Source: an uncultured Paracoccaceae bacterium
Lineage (GTDB): Bacteria > Pseudomonadota > Alphaproteobacteria > Rhodobacterales > Rhodobacteraceae
Direction: 5' to 3'
DNA length: 64,000 nucleotides
Assembly: GCA_947488605.1 (NCBI GenBank)
Contig: CANKZJ010000004.1
Coordinates: forward strand, 310,001 to 374,000
The notes under the pieces were generated by a model that was not told where the DNA came from, did not search any database, and was given only the letters and a program-made list of their open reading frames with translations. The position numbers were made by a program, and so were the translations under genes. The first letter of the stretch is position 1. Each line of letters opens with the position of its first letter. Below are positions 54,305 to 63,629 of the stretch, one piece after another.

Positions 54305-54317
54305 TGAAGCAAATTCA
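54305..54317. promoter_or_regulatory. MetR binding site
   Basis: TGAAGCAAATTCA fits the MetR consensus TGAA-N5-TTCA exactly. It lies in the 94-base spacer between metF and the metR-like gene, so one bound regulator can control both. A further TTCA follows at 54323-54326 as a possible second half-site. Confidence 0.85.
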
Positions 54318-54351
54318 TAAAGTTCACTAAATTAATGAAAGTGGCTCATAT

Positions 54352-55257
54352 ATGCATATCGAGTTTCGGCATCTGCGCACCATAAAAGCGATCCACGATA
54401 CGGGTGGCTTGGCGCGCGCGGCGGATCAATTGAATATCACACAGTCCGCATTGTCTCATCAGATCAAGGGGATTGAGGACCAGGCAGGCGTCGAACTTTT
54501 TGTGCGGCGGTCAAAGCCGCTAAAGCTCTCTGCGGCGGGTATGCGTATGTTGGCAGCGGCTGAAACCATCTTGCCGCAAGTCGCAGCGCTGGAACAGGAA
54601 TTTTCAGGTCTTGTTGCGGGGAAATCGGGGCGATTGCATATCGCGATTGAATGTCATGCATGTTTCGAATGGCTGTTCCCTGTGTTGGAGCAGTTTCGCA
54701 AAGCTTGGCCCGATGTCGATGTTGATATTCGACCGGGTCTTGCCTTTGATGCGCTGCCTGCATTGCGCAAAGAAGAGGTTGATCTGGTCGTGTCATCAGA
54801 CCCCGAAGAGATAACCGAGACTGATTTCACACCTTTGTTTGACTATGAGCCGGTCTTTGTCGCCGCTGCTTCGCACCCATTGGCACAAAAAGATGTGATT
54901 GAGGCCGAGGATTTTCGCGGTGAAACCTTGATCACCTACCCCGTTGATCGTGCGCGACTTGATGTCTTTTCACAGCTTCTGACCCCCGCGAAGGTGGAAC
55001 CCGCAAACGTGAGGCAGGTCGAGTTGACAGCTGTCATTTTGCTTTTGGTCGCATCAAATCGCGGTGTCGCGGTTTTGCCGGATTGGGTGGTTCAACAGGT
55101 GCGTTACAGCTCGGATTATATCACCCGCCCTTTGACCAAGGATGGTATCACGCGGCGGCTTTATGCTGCGACGCGCGCTGAGGATACCAGCCGCCCCTAC
55201 ATGGCGCATTTAATCCGCCTTGCGCGACAAGAGGCAGTGAAGCTGCAGCGCGCTTAG
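54352..55257 (+). CDS. metR: LysR-family regulator, MetR-like
   Basis: A 301-residue LysR regulator. The N-terminal helix-turn-helix is GGLARAADQLNITQSALSHQ; the effector domain starts near residue 90 (GRLHIAIECHACFEWLFPV), a region shared by MetR proteins. It is divergent from metF, with a perfect MetR box between the two, which is the strongest ground for the name. It probably activates methionine genes in response to homocysteine. Confidence 0.9.
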   Translation: MHIEFRHLRTIKAIHDTGGLARAADQLNITQSALSHQIKGIEDQAGVELFVRRSKPLKLSAAGMRMLAAAETILPQVAALEQEFSGLVAGKSGRLHIAIECHACFEWLFPVLEQFRKAWPDVDVDIRPGLAFDALPALRKEEVDLVVSSDPEEITETDFTPLFDYEPVFVAAASHPLAQKDVIEAEDFRGETLITYPVDRARLDVFSQLLTPAKVEPANVRQVELTAVILLLVASNRGVAVLPDWVVQQVRYSSDYITRPLTKDGITRRLYAATRAEDTSRPYMAHLIRLARQEAVKLQRA

Positions 55258-55270
55258 TCAGGGCTGCTGA

Positions 55271-57223
55271 CTATGCGATCGATCTGTTTTCGCGGTTTAG
55301 GAATTGAATGGGCTTTTCTGCAACAAGGCGGAGGCAGGTTTCTTCGAATGGAATTGCAGCACCATAGTAATAGCCTTGGACGTACTTGCAGCCCATTTCA
55401 CGCAGCATATCGCGTTGCTGTTCGGTTTCGACACCTTCGGCGATAAGATCGACCTGAAGACCTTTGCTGATGGTTACCAAACCTTCGACCAGCACCTTTG
55501 CTGCGGGATCAATGCCAAGATCACGGACGAAGCCGGTGTCGAGCTTCAGTTCATCGAATTCCAACTCCTTGAGATGCTGAAGCGACGCATAGCCCGTGCC
55601 GAAATCATCCAGCGAAATGCGCACACCTGCCCGGCGGAACATGGTGATAGAGCGGCGAATAAGTTCACTTGATCGGGCAATAAAGATGTCTTCTGTGATC
55701 TCAAAGGTTAGGTGGTGGCGCAACTTGGGATAACGGTCGATAATCTCAAAGAGCTCTTTGCGACCCAAGAGTGTGGCAAGTGTCACCTCTGACATGTTGA
55801 TTGAAACTTGGCCGGGATCCAGCCCATCATTTATCATCTCAGCAAGGTTCTGCATCACCATTTCAGCGGTGTGCGCCATGAAGACGCCCTGCAGTGCCAA
55901 CTCGTTAATCATTGGCAAAAAATGTGACGGCGACAGTAGTCCGCGGGATGGATGATGCCACCGCGAAAGGGCTTCAAACCCTATGATTTCACCGGTGTCG
56001 AGGCGAACTTTTGGTTGGTAGTGCGGCACGATTTGACCAGTTTCCATTGCGTCCAATAGCATTTTGCGATCTTCCAGTGTGGGTCGCACAGGAAAAGCGT
56101 TCTTGTCATAAATCTTCACCTTGGTTTCAGAGTCTTGCTTGGCCAAATACATGGCTTGATCAGCACCCGAGAGCAGTTCAGGCGGTGTAGATGCATCGGG
56201 ACCTTGCCTTGCAATGCCGACACTCACGCCGACATCGAGCTGCTTTTGCTCAAATGGGATCGTCTCTCTTAGATGTGTGATGATATTTTGCGCGAATGCG
56301 CGCGCGCGATCAGCCGAGGTTGCATTGGCTGTCAGCACTGCGAATTCATCACCTCCCACGCGAGCGACCCTATCACCGCCTGCTGCAAGTCTTTCGAGCC
56401 TTGCAGCAACTGCACATAGGACGGCGTCACCGGCTTCATGGCCGTAGCTGTCGTTAATCGGCTTGAAACCATCCAGATCAATCAAGAAGACTGTCACGCC
56501 CTGCTTGTTGGCATGTTGATGCATCATACTTTGCACGACTTCATCAAAGGCACGCCTGTTCATCAAACCCGTTAGACTGTCACTGCGCGACAAACGCTCA
56601 AGATCAACAAGCCTCGCATTGGACTCTTTTCGGGCGCGCTCTAGCGCCCGATGTGTGTCTTTTTGCAAATTCATGGTATCAAATGTGTTGAAAATATACA
56701 CAAATACCATGGTCATGGCGATGATCCATTCAATGGGCTTTGATACATAGGTCTGGTTTTGAGAAGCGCTCCATAACATAAGAAAAACGGTTCCAAACGC
56801 GAGCGTCATTTGGCTCCAGTTATAGAGCGGCAGCAAACCGAAGGTGTTGCTGACATGGACGGAAATTCCAAAGACAAGAAAAAACCCTGTCAGCAGAAAT
56901 GGTAAATTGTCGCTTTGAGCGAGAATGACCGCAAAGGCCAAGAACGGAAACATGGCGACCCAGTTGACGCCAAAAACGGCAACAGCCGCAGGAAACGTCA
57001 GAGGGTTTTCAAACCGTGATGCGCGCTGATTGAGCGGATAGGACACCAGTTCCAGTATGAGAATGCAGCAGCCAACAATGGCACCCTGCAAGGTGAATCC
57101 TGCCAAATGACACATGCCAACCATCAAGACGGCTGTCGCGACCCGTTTGGGGACATCACGTCCGGATATATGGCCTGCAATCTGTGATTGATGCAGAAAG
57201 TGGTCGATGAGGTGCCGCCGCAT
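55271..57223 (-). CDS. Membrane GGDEF-EAL cyclic-di-GMP protein
   Basis: A 650-residue protein with an N-terminal membrane region of about five or six hydrophobic segments (residues 30-185), a short coiled linker, a GGDEF domain with an intact RVGGDEFAV motif (about residue 289) and an EAL domain with intact FEALSRWHHP (about residue 416). Diguanylate cyclase and phosphodiesterase activities are both possible. No R-x-x-D inhibitory site is seen five residues before GGDEF. GGAGA precedes the start at 57223. The sensed signal is unknown. Confidence 0.92.
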   Translation of the reverse strand: MRRHLIDHFLHQSQIAGHISGRDVPKRVATAVLMVGMCHLAGFTLQGAIVGCCILILELVSYPLNQRASRFENPLTFPAAVAVFGVNWVAMFPFLAFAVILAQSDNLPFLLTGFFLVFGISVHVSNTFGLLPLYNWSQMTLAFGTVFLMLWSASQNQTYVSKPIEWIIAMTMVFVYIFNTFDTMNLQKDTHRALERARKESNARLVDLERLSRSDSLTGLMNRRAFDEVVQSMMHQHANKQGVTVFLIDLDGFKPINDSYGHEAGDAVLCAVAARLERLAAGGDRVARVGGDEFAVLTANATSADRARAFAQNIITHLRETIPFEQKQLDVGVSVGIARQGPDASTPPELLSGADQAMYLAKQDSETKVKIYDKNAFPVRPTLEDRKMLLDAMETGQIVPHYQPKVRLDTGEIIGFEALSRWHHPSRGLLSPSHFLPMINELALQGVFMAHTAEMVMQNLAEMINDGLDPGQVSINMSEVTLATLLGRKELFEIIDRYPKLRHHLTFEITEDIFIARSSELIRRSITMFRRAGVRISLDDFGTGYASLQHLKELEFDELKLDTGFVRDLGIDPAAKVLVEGLVTISKGLQVDLIAEGVETEQQRDMLREMGCKYVQGYYYGAAIPFEETCLRLVAEKPIQFLNRENRSIA

Positions 57224-57383
57224 GTCGTCTCCATTACCTGCGAACACGGTATGGGCGACGGAGGCAAACAAGCCGTTAAGCCAACTGAGAAATTGCTGAG
57301 TTGGTTAAGTCAGTCTTGCCTCTTGTTACGCGCATCGCTTGGGCCTATACGCCGCGCTTAATCCCCAACCAAGGACCGAGCAG

Positions 57384-58169
57384 ATGGCTGGTAGCGCAAA
57401 CCTGAACGTGATGATGAAAACCGCCCGCAAGGCGGGGCGTGGTTTGCTGAAAGACTTCGGTGAAGTTGAAAACCTTCAAGTCAGCACAAAGGGTCCTGGT
57501 GACTTCGTGAGCCGCGCTGACAAAGCCGCCGAGGCGATGATCAAAGAAGAGTTGATGCATGCGCGCCCAAGCTACGGCTTTTTCGGCGAAGAGGGTAAGG
57601 AGATCGATGGCGAAGACCCGACCCGTCGCTGGATCGTCGACCCACTTGATGGCACAACAAACTTTCTGCATGGACTGCCGCATTGGGCCGTATCAATCGC
57701 ATTGGAACACAAAGGTCAGATTGTAGCGGGCGTCATCTATGATCCGGTCAAGGACGAAATGTTCTACGCGGAAAAAGGTGGAGGCGCTTGGTTGAACGAA
57801 AGCCGTCTGCGTGTATCTGGCCGTCACCGGATGATTGAGAGCATCTTTGCGACAGGTTTGCCATTTGCTGGGCGGGCCGATTTGCCGGAAACGATCCAAG
57901 ATCTTGCGCGTATCCTGCCGGCCTGCGCAGGTGTCCGCAGGTTTGGTGCGGCGGCGCTTGATTTGGCTTATGTCGCGGCTGGCCGCTATGATGGATTTTG
58001 GGAGCGTGGTTTGCATGCTTGGGACATCGCAGCCGGTATCGTTATTGTGCGAGAAGCCGGTGGTATCCTTGAGCCTCTTACACCGAACGATGATATTCTT
58101 GATGGTCAGTTGATCTGCGCAAACGAGCCGATTTTCGAGACATTCGCGAAAGTTATTCGCAACACCTAG
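57384..58169 (+). CDS. Inositol-monophosphatase-family phosphatase, SuhB-like
   Basis: A 261-residue magnesium phosphatase. FFGEEGKEI supplies a metal-binding Glu, IVDPLDGTTNFLHGLPHWAVSIAL is the family's main signature, and GLHAWDIAAGIVIVREAGG holds the late Asp. AAGGA precedes the start at 57384; the frame from 57339 adds 15 residues. Substrates of this family include inositol phosphates, 3'-phosphoadenosine phosphate and fructose bisphosphate; SuhB also acts with ribosomal RNA transcription complexes. It is convergent with the rhomboid gene, sharing CTAG. Confidence 0.92.
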   Translation: MAGSANLNVMMKTARKAGRGLLKDFGEVENLQVSTKGPGDFVSRADKAAEAMIKEELMHARPSYGFFGEEGKEIDGEDPTRRWIVDPLDGTTNFLHGLPHWAVSIALEHKGQIVAGVIYDPVKDEMFYAEKGGGAWLNESRLRVSGRHRMIESIFATGLPFAGRADLPETIQDLARILPACAGVRRFGAAALDLAYVAAGRYDGFWERGLHAWDIAAGIVIVREAGGILEPLTPNDDILDGQLICANEPIFETFAKVIRNT

Positions 58170-58900
58170 CGTCGAACAATGGGGATACTGCTGCGGGTAT
58201 ATCGCGCCTCGGGGTGCGGAGGATGCCCGTGAGTTTGACGCCAAAACAAGGTGCCACCTCGCTTGAACCAAAGTGGTAGTGTGAATAAAAACCCGATGAT
58301 GAAACCGCCTGCATGTGCCCAATAGGCGACGCCGCCTGCGGATGTATCGACGCTGACGCCGCTAAAGAGTTGTAGTGCGAACCACAGACCCAGCATAATC
58401 CAAGCCGGGATCGGCAATATCCGAAAAAACACGATGAAGAAAATGAAGATATCCACCCGCGCTTTGGGATAAAGCAACAGATAACCGCCCATCACACCTG
58501 CAATCGCACCGGATGCACCGACCGTCGGGATTGTTGATGTGGGGTCGGTCACATACTGGGCAAGGCTCGCGCCAATGCCACATGCCAAGTAGAAGATCAG
58601 AAAGGGGATATGGCCCATTTCATCTTCGAGGTTGTCTCCGAAAATCCATAAAAACAGCATGTTACCGGCAAGGTGCATAAAGCCACCGTGCAGGAAAATC
58701 GATGTGACAAGCGCGACATGGTTTTCGCCGTCTGACAGACGTACAGGCAAGAGCGCGTAGTCGTAATACAATTGCGACAGCGCACGTTGGTCCTGAAACA
58801 AGGCCAATCCCGCCAGATAAATCGCGATGTTTAACGCGATCAGGCAAAGCGTCACGTAAGGCGTGCGTTCAGACGGGTTGTGATCGCGGATCGGTATCAT
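58166..58900 (-). CDS. Rhomboid-family intramembrane serine protease
   Basis: A 244-residue membrane protease with about six segments. The catalytic Ser is in GASGAIAGVMGGYL and the His in YWAHAGGFIIGFLF; the early loop SIFLHGGFMHLAGNMLFLWIFGDN is also typical. It cleaves membrane-spanning substrates; its targets are unknown. The start at 58900 begins MIPIRDHNPSERTPYVT, as usual for this subfamily. It is 31 bases after the putA stop on the same strand. Confidence 0.93.
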   Translation of the reverse strand: MIPIRDHNPSERTPYVTLCLIALNIAIYLAGLALFQDQRALSQLYYDYALLPVRLSDGENHVALVTSIFLHGGFMHLAGNMLFLWIFGDNLEDEMGHIPFLIFYLACGIGASLAQYVTDPTSTIPTVGASGAIAGVMGGYLLLYPKARVDIFIFFIVFFRILPIPAWIMLGLWFALQLFSGVSVDTSAGGVAYWAHAGGFIIGFLFTLPLWFKRGGTLFWRQTHGHPPHPEARYTRSSIPIVRR

Positions 58901-58931
58901 CTCGCGACCGTTCCCCAAGTTCTGCCACGGG

Positions 58932-61900
58932 TCAAGTGGAAGCTGGACCTGCGACCTCTGCCAGCAGTGCGGCGTTTCCGCCTGCCGCTGTCGTATCAAT
59001 GCAAACATGGCGTTCGTGCAAGACATGTGCTGCGTCCGGCAAACCGGTGATCAAAGCGATGATGGGGCCTGCGCGATTGCTCAGCGCGTTCTCAATAGCG
59101 CGGCCCGTTTCTGGGTCGCCCCACCAGATGACTGCCGCCAGATTTGGGAGCGATTGCAGCTGTTGCGGCCTAAGATCACCCTCTGTGCTGATCCCGACGC
59201 CGCCCAGTGCCCTGACGGCGGCGATCTGGTCTTGCGCAGCCTTAGCGCCCGGTCCCATGCATAATACCGGGCCGCGCGGATGCACGCTATGTCGATTGGA
59301 TTCGCCTGTTGGACCGGGCAGGTCGACGGGTGCCGGGGCGGTTGGCAAATCATGCACTGCCATGCGCCCTTCGAGCGCTTTGAGGTCAGCGGCACCGGCC
59401 CAAAACCCATCGTGTTGCGGGGCCGGATTGGACAGAAAGCGCGGCAGATAATGCGGCCCACCTGCCTTGGGGCCAGTGCCTGACAGCCCTTCACCACCAA
59501 AGGGTTGGCTACCGACCACTGCACCGATCTGGTCACGGTTGACGTAGATGTTGCCTGCTTTCACCGCCTCAATCATCGTTTGCACGCGGTCGTCGATACG
59601 CGTGTGCAGGCCGAACGTCAGACCGTAGCCGGTTGCATTGATGGCTTCGATCACGTCGTTCAATTCTGATGCCTTGAATGTTGCGATGTGCAGCACTGGC
59701 CCGAAGATTTCCTTCTGAAGGTCTGCTATGCCTTTTACCGCTATCGCCGTGGGCGCAATGAAATGACCCTCCGAAGGTGTCTTGGTTTCATGCAAGATAC
59801 GTCCATCTGCGCGCGCCATTTCAATATGATCCGCGATGCCTTTGTGCGCCAATTGATCAATGACCGGACCGATATCGGTGGACAGTTGCCACGGATCACC
59901 CAGCGTCAGTTCATCCATCGCACCTTTGAGCATGGCCAACAGTGCGTCAGCGATGTCTTCTTGCACGTAAAGACAGCGCAATGCCGAGCAGCGTTGTCCT
60001 GCCGACTGGAATGCTGCGTTCAATATATCACGGACCGCATGTTCAGGGAGAGCTGTGCTGTCGACGATCATTGCATTCAATCCGCCCGTTTCGGCGATCA
60101 GTGGTGTGCCGGGTGCGCAATGTGCCGCCATATTGGCGCGGATTTTCATGGCTGTTGCTGTCGAGCCAGTGAATGCCACACCATTGATCCGCGCGTCAGC
60201 CGTCAGAGCCGCACCGATTGCGCCACCACCGGGAAGAAGTTGCAGCGCCGCCACCGGCACACCCGCTGCATGCATCAAAGCGATGGCCCGGGTTGCGATC
60301 AAAGGTGTTTGTTCGGCGGGTTTTGCAAGGACCGCATTGCCGGCAGCAACGGCCGCTGCAATCTGACCTGTGAAAATTGCTAGAGGAAAGTTCCACGGGC
60401 TAATACACGTCCAAACGCCGCACGGCGTCTGATTGGGCCGGATTGTTGCCTGTGCTGCATAATAGCGCAGGAAATCAACGGCTTCGCGTAATTCGGCAAC
60501 GGCATCAGGTAGAGTTTTGCCTGCTTCACGTGCGAGGATCGCAAAGAGTTCTTCTGCATGCGCCTCATAGGCGTCAGCTGCGGCATCTAACGCTGCTGCC
60601 CTGACGTCGACAGGTGCTTGCCACGGTGCCGCATCACGCAAGGCGTTCGCAATGTCTGAAGGCGTGGCAGGTTGTACTTGCCCAACGGTATCATCGGCAT
60701 TTGCGGGATTGATGACAGGGACTGGATCTAACAGATCATTTCGTGGATATGTCGGGGCGGCAGCAGTCAAAGCGTGGGCGCGCCATTGTGCGTGTTGCCA
60801 CGGGGCGCGACCTTCTTCGATGGTCTTGATCGTGCCTGCATGCGTCAAATCCCAGCCTTTGGAATTGACCCGCTCTGGCTGAAAAAGATCGGGACCGGTG
60901 GCCAGTGCCGGACCTTGTCCGATGCTATGAAACGGGCAGGCGGCGACGACTTCAGCAGGAACGTCTTCATCAACGATCTGATTTACGAAACTTGAATTCG
61001 CGCCATTTTCCAGCAACCGACGGACCAAATAGGCCAGCAAGTCCTCATGTGCGCCTACGGGGGCATAAATCCGGCACCGCGTCTGATTTGCTTGCAGCAC
61101 GATGGTATGCAGCGTCTCACCCATGCCATGTAGCCGCTGGAATTCATAATCATCTGGCCCGCACCCAAGCTGAGAAGCGATATCCAAGACCGCAGCAACC
61201 GTATGTGCGTTATGCGTCGCAAACTGCGGGTAAATCCGGTCGCACATGCTCAGCAGTTTGCGCGCATTGCTGATGTAGCTGACATCGGTGTGTTGTTTGG
61301 CCGTGAAAACCGGAAAGCCGTCGATGCCTTCGACTTGGGCGCGTTTGATCTCCGCATCCCAATAGGCGCCTTTGACCAAACGCACCATGATCTTGCGATC
61401 AAGTCTGACGGCCAAATCATTCAAATAATCGATGACCAGCGGTGCGCGTTGCCCGTAAGCCTGAACCACGACGCCAAATCCATCCCAACCTGCCAGCGCA
61501 GGTTCGGACAAAACGGCCTCGATCACATCGAGCGAGAGCGAAAGGCGGTCCGCTTCTTCGGCGTCAATGTTGAAACCCATGCCAGCAGATTTCGCGAGCA
61601 TTGCCAACGCGCGCACGCGCGGCACCAATTCCGCCATGACGCGCGGGGCTTGTGCGACTTCATAACGAGGATGTAGCGCCGAAAGCTTGACTGAGATACC
61701 GGGGTTTTGTGCGACACTGTCGTGCGTACAATGATCAGCAATCACACTGATCGCGCGTGAATACGCAAGGTGGTAGCCGCGCGCATCAGCGTCCGTCCGT
61801 GCCGCTTCTCCAAGCATGTCGTAGCTGTAGGTAAACCCCTTTGCTTGCATGCCTTCGGCGCGTTTCATGGCTTTGCCAATATCTTCGCCCAACACGAACT

Positions 61901-62411
61901 GACGTCCCATTTCCCGCATCGCACGTGCAACCGCTGTGCGGATCACAGGTTCGCCCAGTCGTTTAACGGCACTGCGCAGGTGACGCGTAATGCCGGGTTT
62001 TTCATCGTCGAGAACGCGCCCGGTCAGCATCAACGCCCAAGTTGACGCATTCACAAGCGACGACGCTGAGTGCCCCAGATGCTTGCCCCAATCCGAAGGT
62101 GCGATCTTGTCCTCAATCAGTTCGTCCATCGTCTCTGCGTCAGGGACCCGCAGCAGTGCTTCGGCCAGACACATCAGCGCGATACCTTCATCCGTTGACA
62201 GGCCGTATTCTGCCAGAAAGACCTCCATCAATCCGGGTTCCGCACTATTGCGGATTTGGCGCACCAAGTCGGCGGCACCTGTGGATATCCGTCCGCGATC
62301 TTCACTTGTCAGACCTGCGGCAGCGACAAGTTGCGTCACGGCGTCAGCCTCATCCTGATACATCATAAGGTCAATTTGGCGGCGCAAGTCTTCTGCATCG
62401 TCGTAGGGCAT
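58932..62411 (-). CDS. putA: Bifunctional proline dehydrogenase / P5C dehydrogenase
   Basis: A 1159-residue enzyme oxidising proline to glutamate. The FAD-linked PRODH barrel lies at about residues 170-480 (NIDAEEADRLSLSLDVIEAV, VRLVKGAYWDAEIKRAQ), and the NAD-linked aldehyde dehydrogenase at about 550-1010 (WNFPLAIFTGQIAAA, AETGGLNAMIVDST, catalytic Cys in SAGQRCSALRC). The N-terminal DNA-binding domain of E. coli PutA is missing, as in other alphaproteobacteria that use PutR. It is divergent from the PutR gene with a perfect palindrome in the spacer. Confidence 0.96.
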   Translation of the reverse strand: MPYDDAEDLRRQIDLMMYQDEADAVTQLVAAAGLTSEDRGRISTGAADLVRQIRNSAEPGLMEVFLAEYGLSTDEGIALMCLAEALLRVPDAETMDELIEDKIAPSDWGKHLGHSASSLVNASTWALMLTGRVLDDEKPGITRHLRSAVKRLGEPVIRTAVARAMREMGRQFVLGEDIGKAMKRAEGMQAKGFTYSYDMLGEAARTDADARGYHLAYSRAISVIADHCTHDSVAQNPGISVKLSALHPRYEVAQAPRVMAELVPRVRALAMLAKSAGMGFNIDAEEADRLSLSLDVIEAVLSEPALAGWDGFGVVVQAYGQRAPLVIDYLNDLAVRLDRKIMVRLVKGAYWDAEIKRAQVEGIDGFPVFTAKQHTDVSYISNARKLLSMCDRIYPQFATHNAHTVAAVLDIASQLGCGPDDYEFQRLHGMGETLHTIVLQANQTRCRIYAPVGAHEDLLAYLVRRLLENGANSSFVNQIVDEDVPAEVVAACPFHSIGQGPALATGPDLFQPERVNSKGWDLTHAGTIKTIEEGRAPWQHAQWRAHALTAAAPTYPRNDLLDPVPVINPANADDTVGQVQPATPSDIANALRDAAPWQAPVDVRAAALDAAADAYEAHAEELFAILAREAGKTLPDAVAELREAVDFLRYYAAQATIRPNQTPCGVWTCISPWNFPLAIFTGQIAAAVAAGNAVLAKPAEQTPLIATRAIALMHAAGVPVAALQLLPGGGAIGAALTADARINGVAFTGSTATAMKIRANMAAHCAPGTPLIAETGGLNAMIVDSTALPEHAVRDILNAAFQSAGQRCSALRCLYVQEDIADALLAMLKGAMDELTLGDPWQLSTDIGPVIDQLAHKGIADHIEMARADGRILHETKTPSEGHFIAPTAIAVKGIADLQKEIFGPVLHIATFKASELNDVIEAINATGYGLTFGLHTRIDDRVQTMIEAVKAGNIYVNRDQIGAVVGSQPFGGEGLSGTGPKAGGPHYLPRFLSNPAPQHDGFWAGAADLKALEGRMAVHDLPTAPAPVDLPGPTGESNRHSVHPRGPVLCMGPGAKAAQDQIAAVRALGGVGISTEGDLRPQQLQSLPNLAAVIWWGDPETGRAIENALSNRAGPIIALITGLPDAAHVLHERHVCIDTTAAGGNAALLAEVAGPAST

Positions 62412-62421
62412 GGTGGACTCC

Positions 62422-62444
62422 GATATACTTTCGATTAGTATATC
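62422..62444. promoter_or_regulatory. Palindromic operator between putA and putR
   Basis: GATATACT (62422-62429), seven bases, then AGTATATC (62437-62444): a perfect 8-bp inverted repeat. It starts 11 bases upstream of the putA start codon. It is the obvious site for the divergently encoded Lrp-type regulator, which would activate putA when proline is present. Confidence 0.85.
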
Positions 62445-62516
62445 CTCAAAATGGAGGTCTGTTCGACTGCATTTAGGATCAAGAGCGGTCTAATTGACTA
62501 TTTATTGAGGGTAGGA

Positions 62517-63008
62517 ATGACAGAACAGTTTTCAGAGCTCGACCAGTTCGACCGTAAGATTCTTGACATTCTGGCAGTCGAAGGCCGCGTGAGTGTCACC
62601 GAACTCGCGCGGCGCATAGGGCTGTCCAAGTCCCCGACCCAAGCGCGGCTGAAACGGTTGGAAGAGACGGGCGTGATACGTGGATATCGCGCGTTGTACG
62701 ATCCCATCCGGCTGGGGCGGGACCATGTTGCGTTTGTCGAAGTAAAGCTATCGGACACACGTGAAGCGGCTTTGGCAGCTTTCAATGCCGCAGTGATCAG
62801 GGTGCCTGAAATCGAACAGTGTCATTTAATCGCAGGAGCATTTGATTATCTATTGAAAGTCCGTACAGCAGGTATGACTGGCTACCGCGCTGTTTTAGCT
62901 GAGAAAATATCGACATTGCCACATGTCTCGAACACGTCCACGTACGTGGCGATGCAGGCCGTCAAAGAAGAAGGGCTGTCGCCGGTCTCTCCCTCCGCTG
63001 GGATGTGA
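62517..63008 (+). CDS. putR: Lrp/AsnC-family regulator of proline use (PutR)
   Basis: A 163-residue Lrp-type regulator. The helix-turn-helix is SVTELARRIGLSKSPTQARL, and the C-terminal ligand-binding (RAM) domain follows from about residue 70 (VAFVEVKLSDTREAALAAFN). The start at 62517 has GAGGGTAGGA before it; the frame from 62451 adds 22 residues. Divergence from putA matches PutR in other alphaproteobacteria, where it activates putA with proline and represses itself. Confidence 0.92.
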   Translation: MTEQFSELDQFDRKILDILAVEGRVSVTELARRIGLSKSPTQARLKRLEETGVIRGYRALYDPIRLGRDHVAFVEVKLSDTREAALAAFNAAVIRVPEIEQCHLIAGAFDYLLKVRTAGMTGYRAVLAEKISTLPHVSNTSTYVAMQAVKEEGLSPVSPSAGM

Positions 63009-63044
63009 CTTGACCGTGAAGACATCTACCTCAAATAATGCATC

Positions 63045-63584
63045 ATGAAATGGATTTTTCCCCTTTGTATTATCGCGGCGCCAGCTATCGCGGATGTCTG
63101 CCCGCCCGTGACCGACCACACCGAACGATTGTCGGAAATCGTAACCGAACTTGGATTGGCGCGTGGTGAAGGCGACGCCCGCGTCTTGACGCAGGAACTC
63201 TGGTCGCTTTGGACGGATGCGCCGGACGATTTGGCGCAAGCGATGCTTGATGAAGGCATGTCCCGGCGTTCCAGCTTTGATTTTCTGGGCGCGCGCACTG
63301 TATTGGGTCGGTTGGTCGAATATTGCCCAGACTATGCCGAAGGTTATAATCAACGCGCCTTTGCCAGCTACCTGAGCCAGGATTTTGAGGCGGCACTGGT
63401 CGATCTTGATCGGACGCTGGAGCTGGTGCCTAATCATATCGCGGCACTTTCGGGACGCGCGCTGACACTAATGGGGCTGGGACGCCACGAAGAAGCGCAG
63501 GACGTGCTGCGTTCGGCAGTTGAAATGAACCCTTGGCTGCAAGAGCGTGCCTTGTTGATAGAACCGATTGGCACAGACCTCTGA
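63045..63584 (+). CDS. Exported TPR-repeat protein
   Basis: A 179-residue protein with a signal peptide (MKWIFPLCIIAAPAIA, cut before DVCPP). At least two TPR units are visible at about residues 98-165 (AEGYNQRAFASYLSQDFEAA, IAALSGRALTLMGLGRHEEA). It is probably periplasmic and binds a partner protein; the partner is unknown. A cysteine in the mature N-terminus and one in EYCPDY could pair. It stands alone between putR and tRNA-Leu. Confidence 0.82.
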   Translation: MKWIFPLCIIAAPAIADVCPPVTDHTERLSEIVTELGLARGEGDARVLTQELWSLWTDAPDDLAQAMLDEGMSRRSSFDFLGARTVLGRLVEYCPDYAEGYNQRAFASYLSQDFEAALVDLDRTLELVPNHIAALSGRALTLMGLGRHEEAQDVLRSAVEMNPWLQERALLIEPIGTDL

Positions 63585-63591
63585 TCACATC

Positions 63592-63620
63592 TTGCCGACG
63601 CGCGCGAGGACGCATAGGAA
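63592..63620 (+). promoter_or_regulatory. Possible promoter of tRNA-Leu
   Basis: TTGCCG (63592-63597), a 17-base spacer and TAGGAA (63615-63620) lie nine bases before the tRNA. The boxes are only moderate matches, but the distance is right. Confidence 0.4.
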
Positions 63621-63629
63621 TACTCTCGT

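Noticed and set aside
54258-54351. SAM-type riboswitch upstream of metF
   Set aside because: The spacer is only 94 bases, is filled by the MetR box and promoter-like AT-rich DNA, and shows no riboswitch stem pattern.
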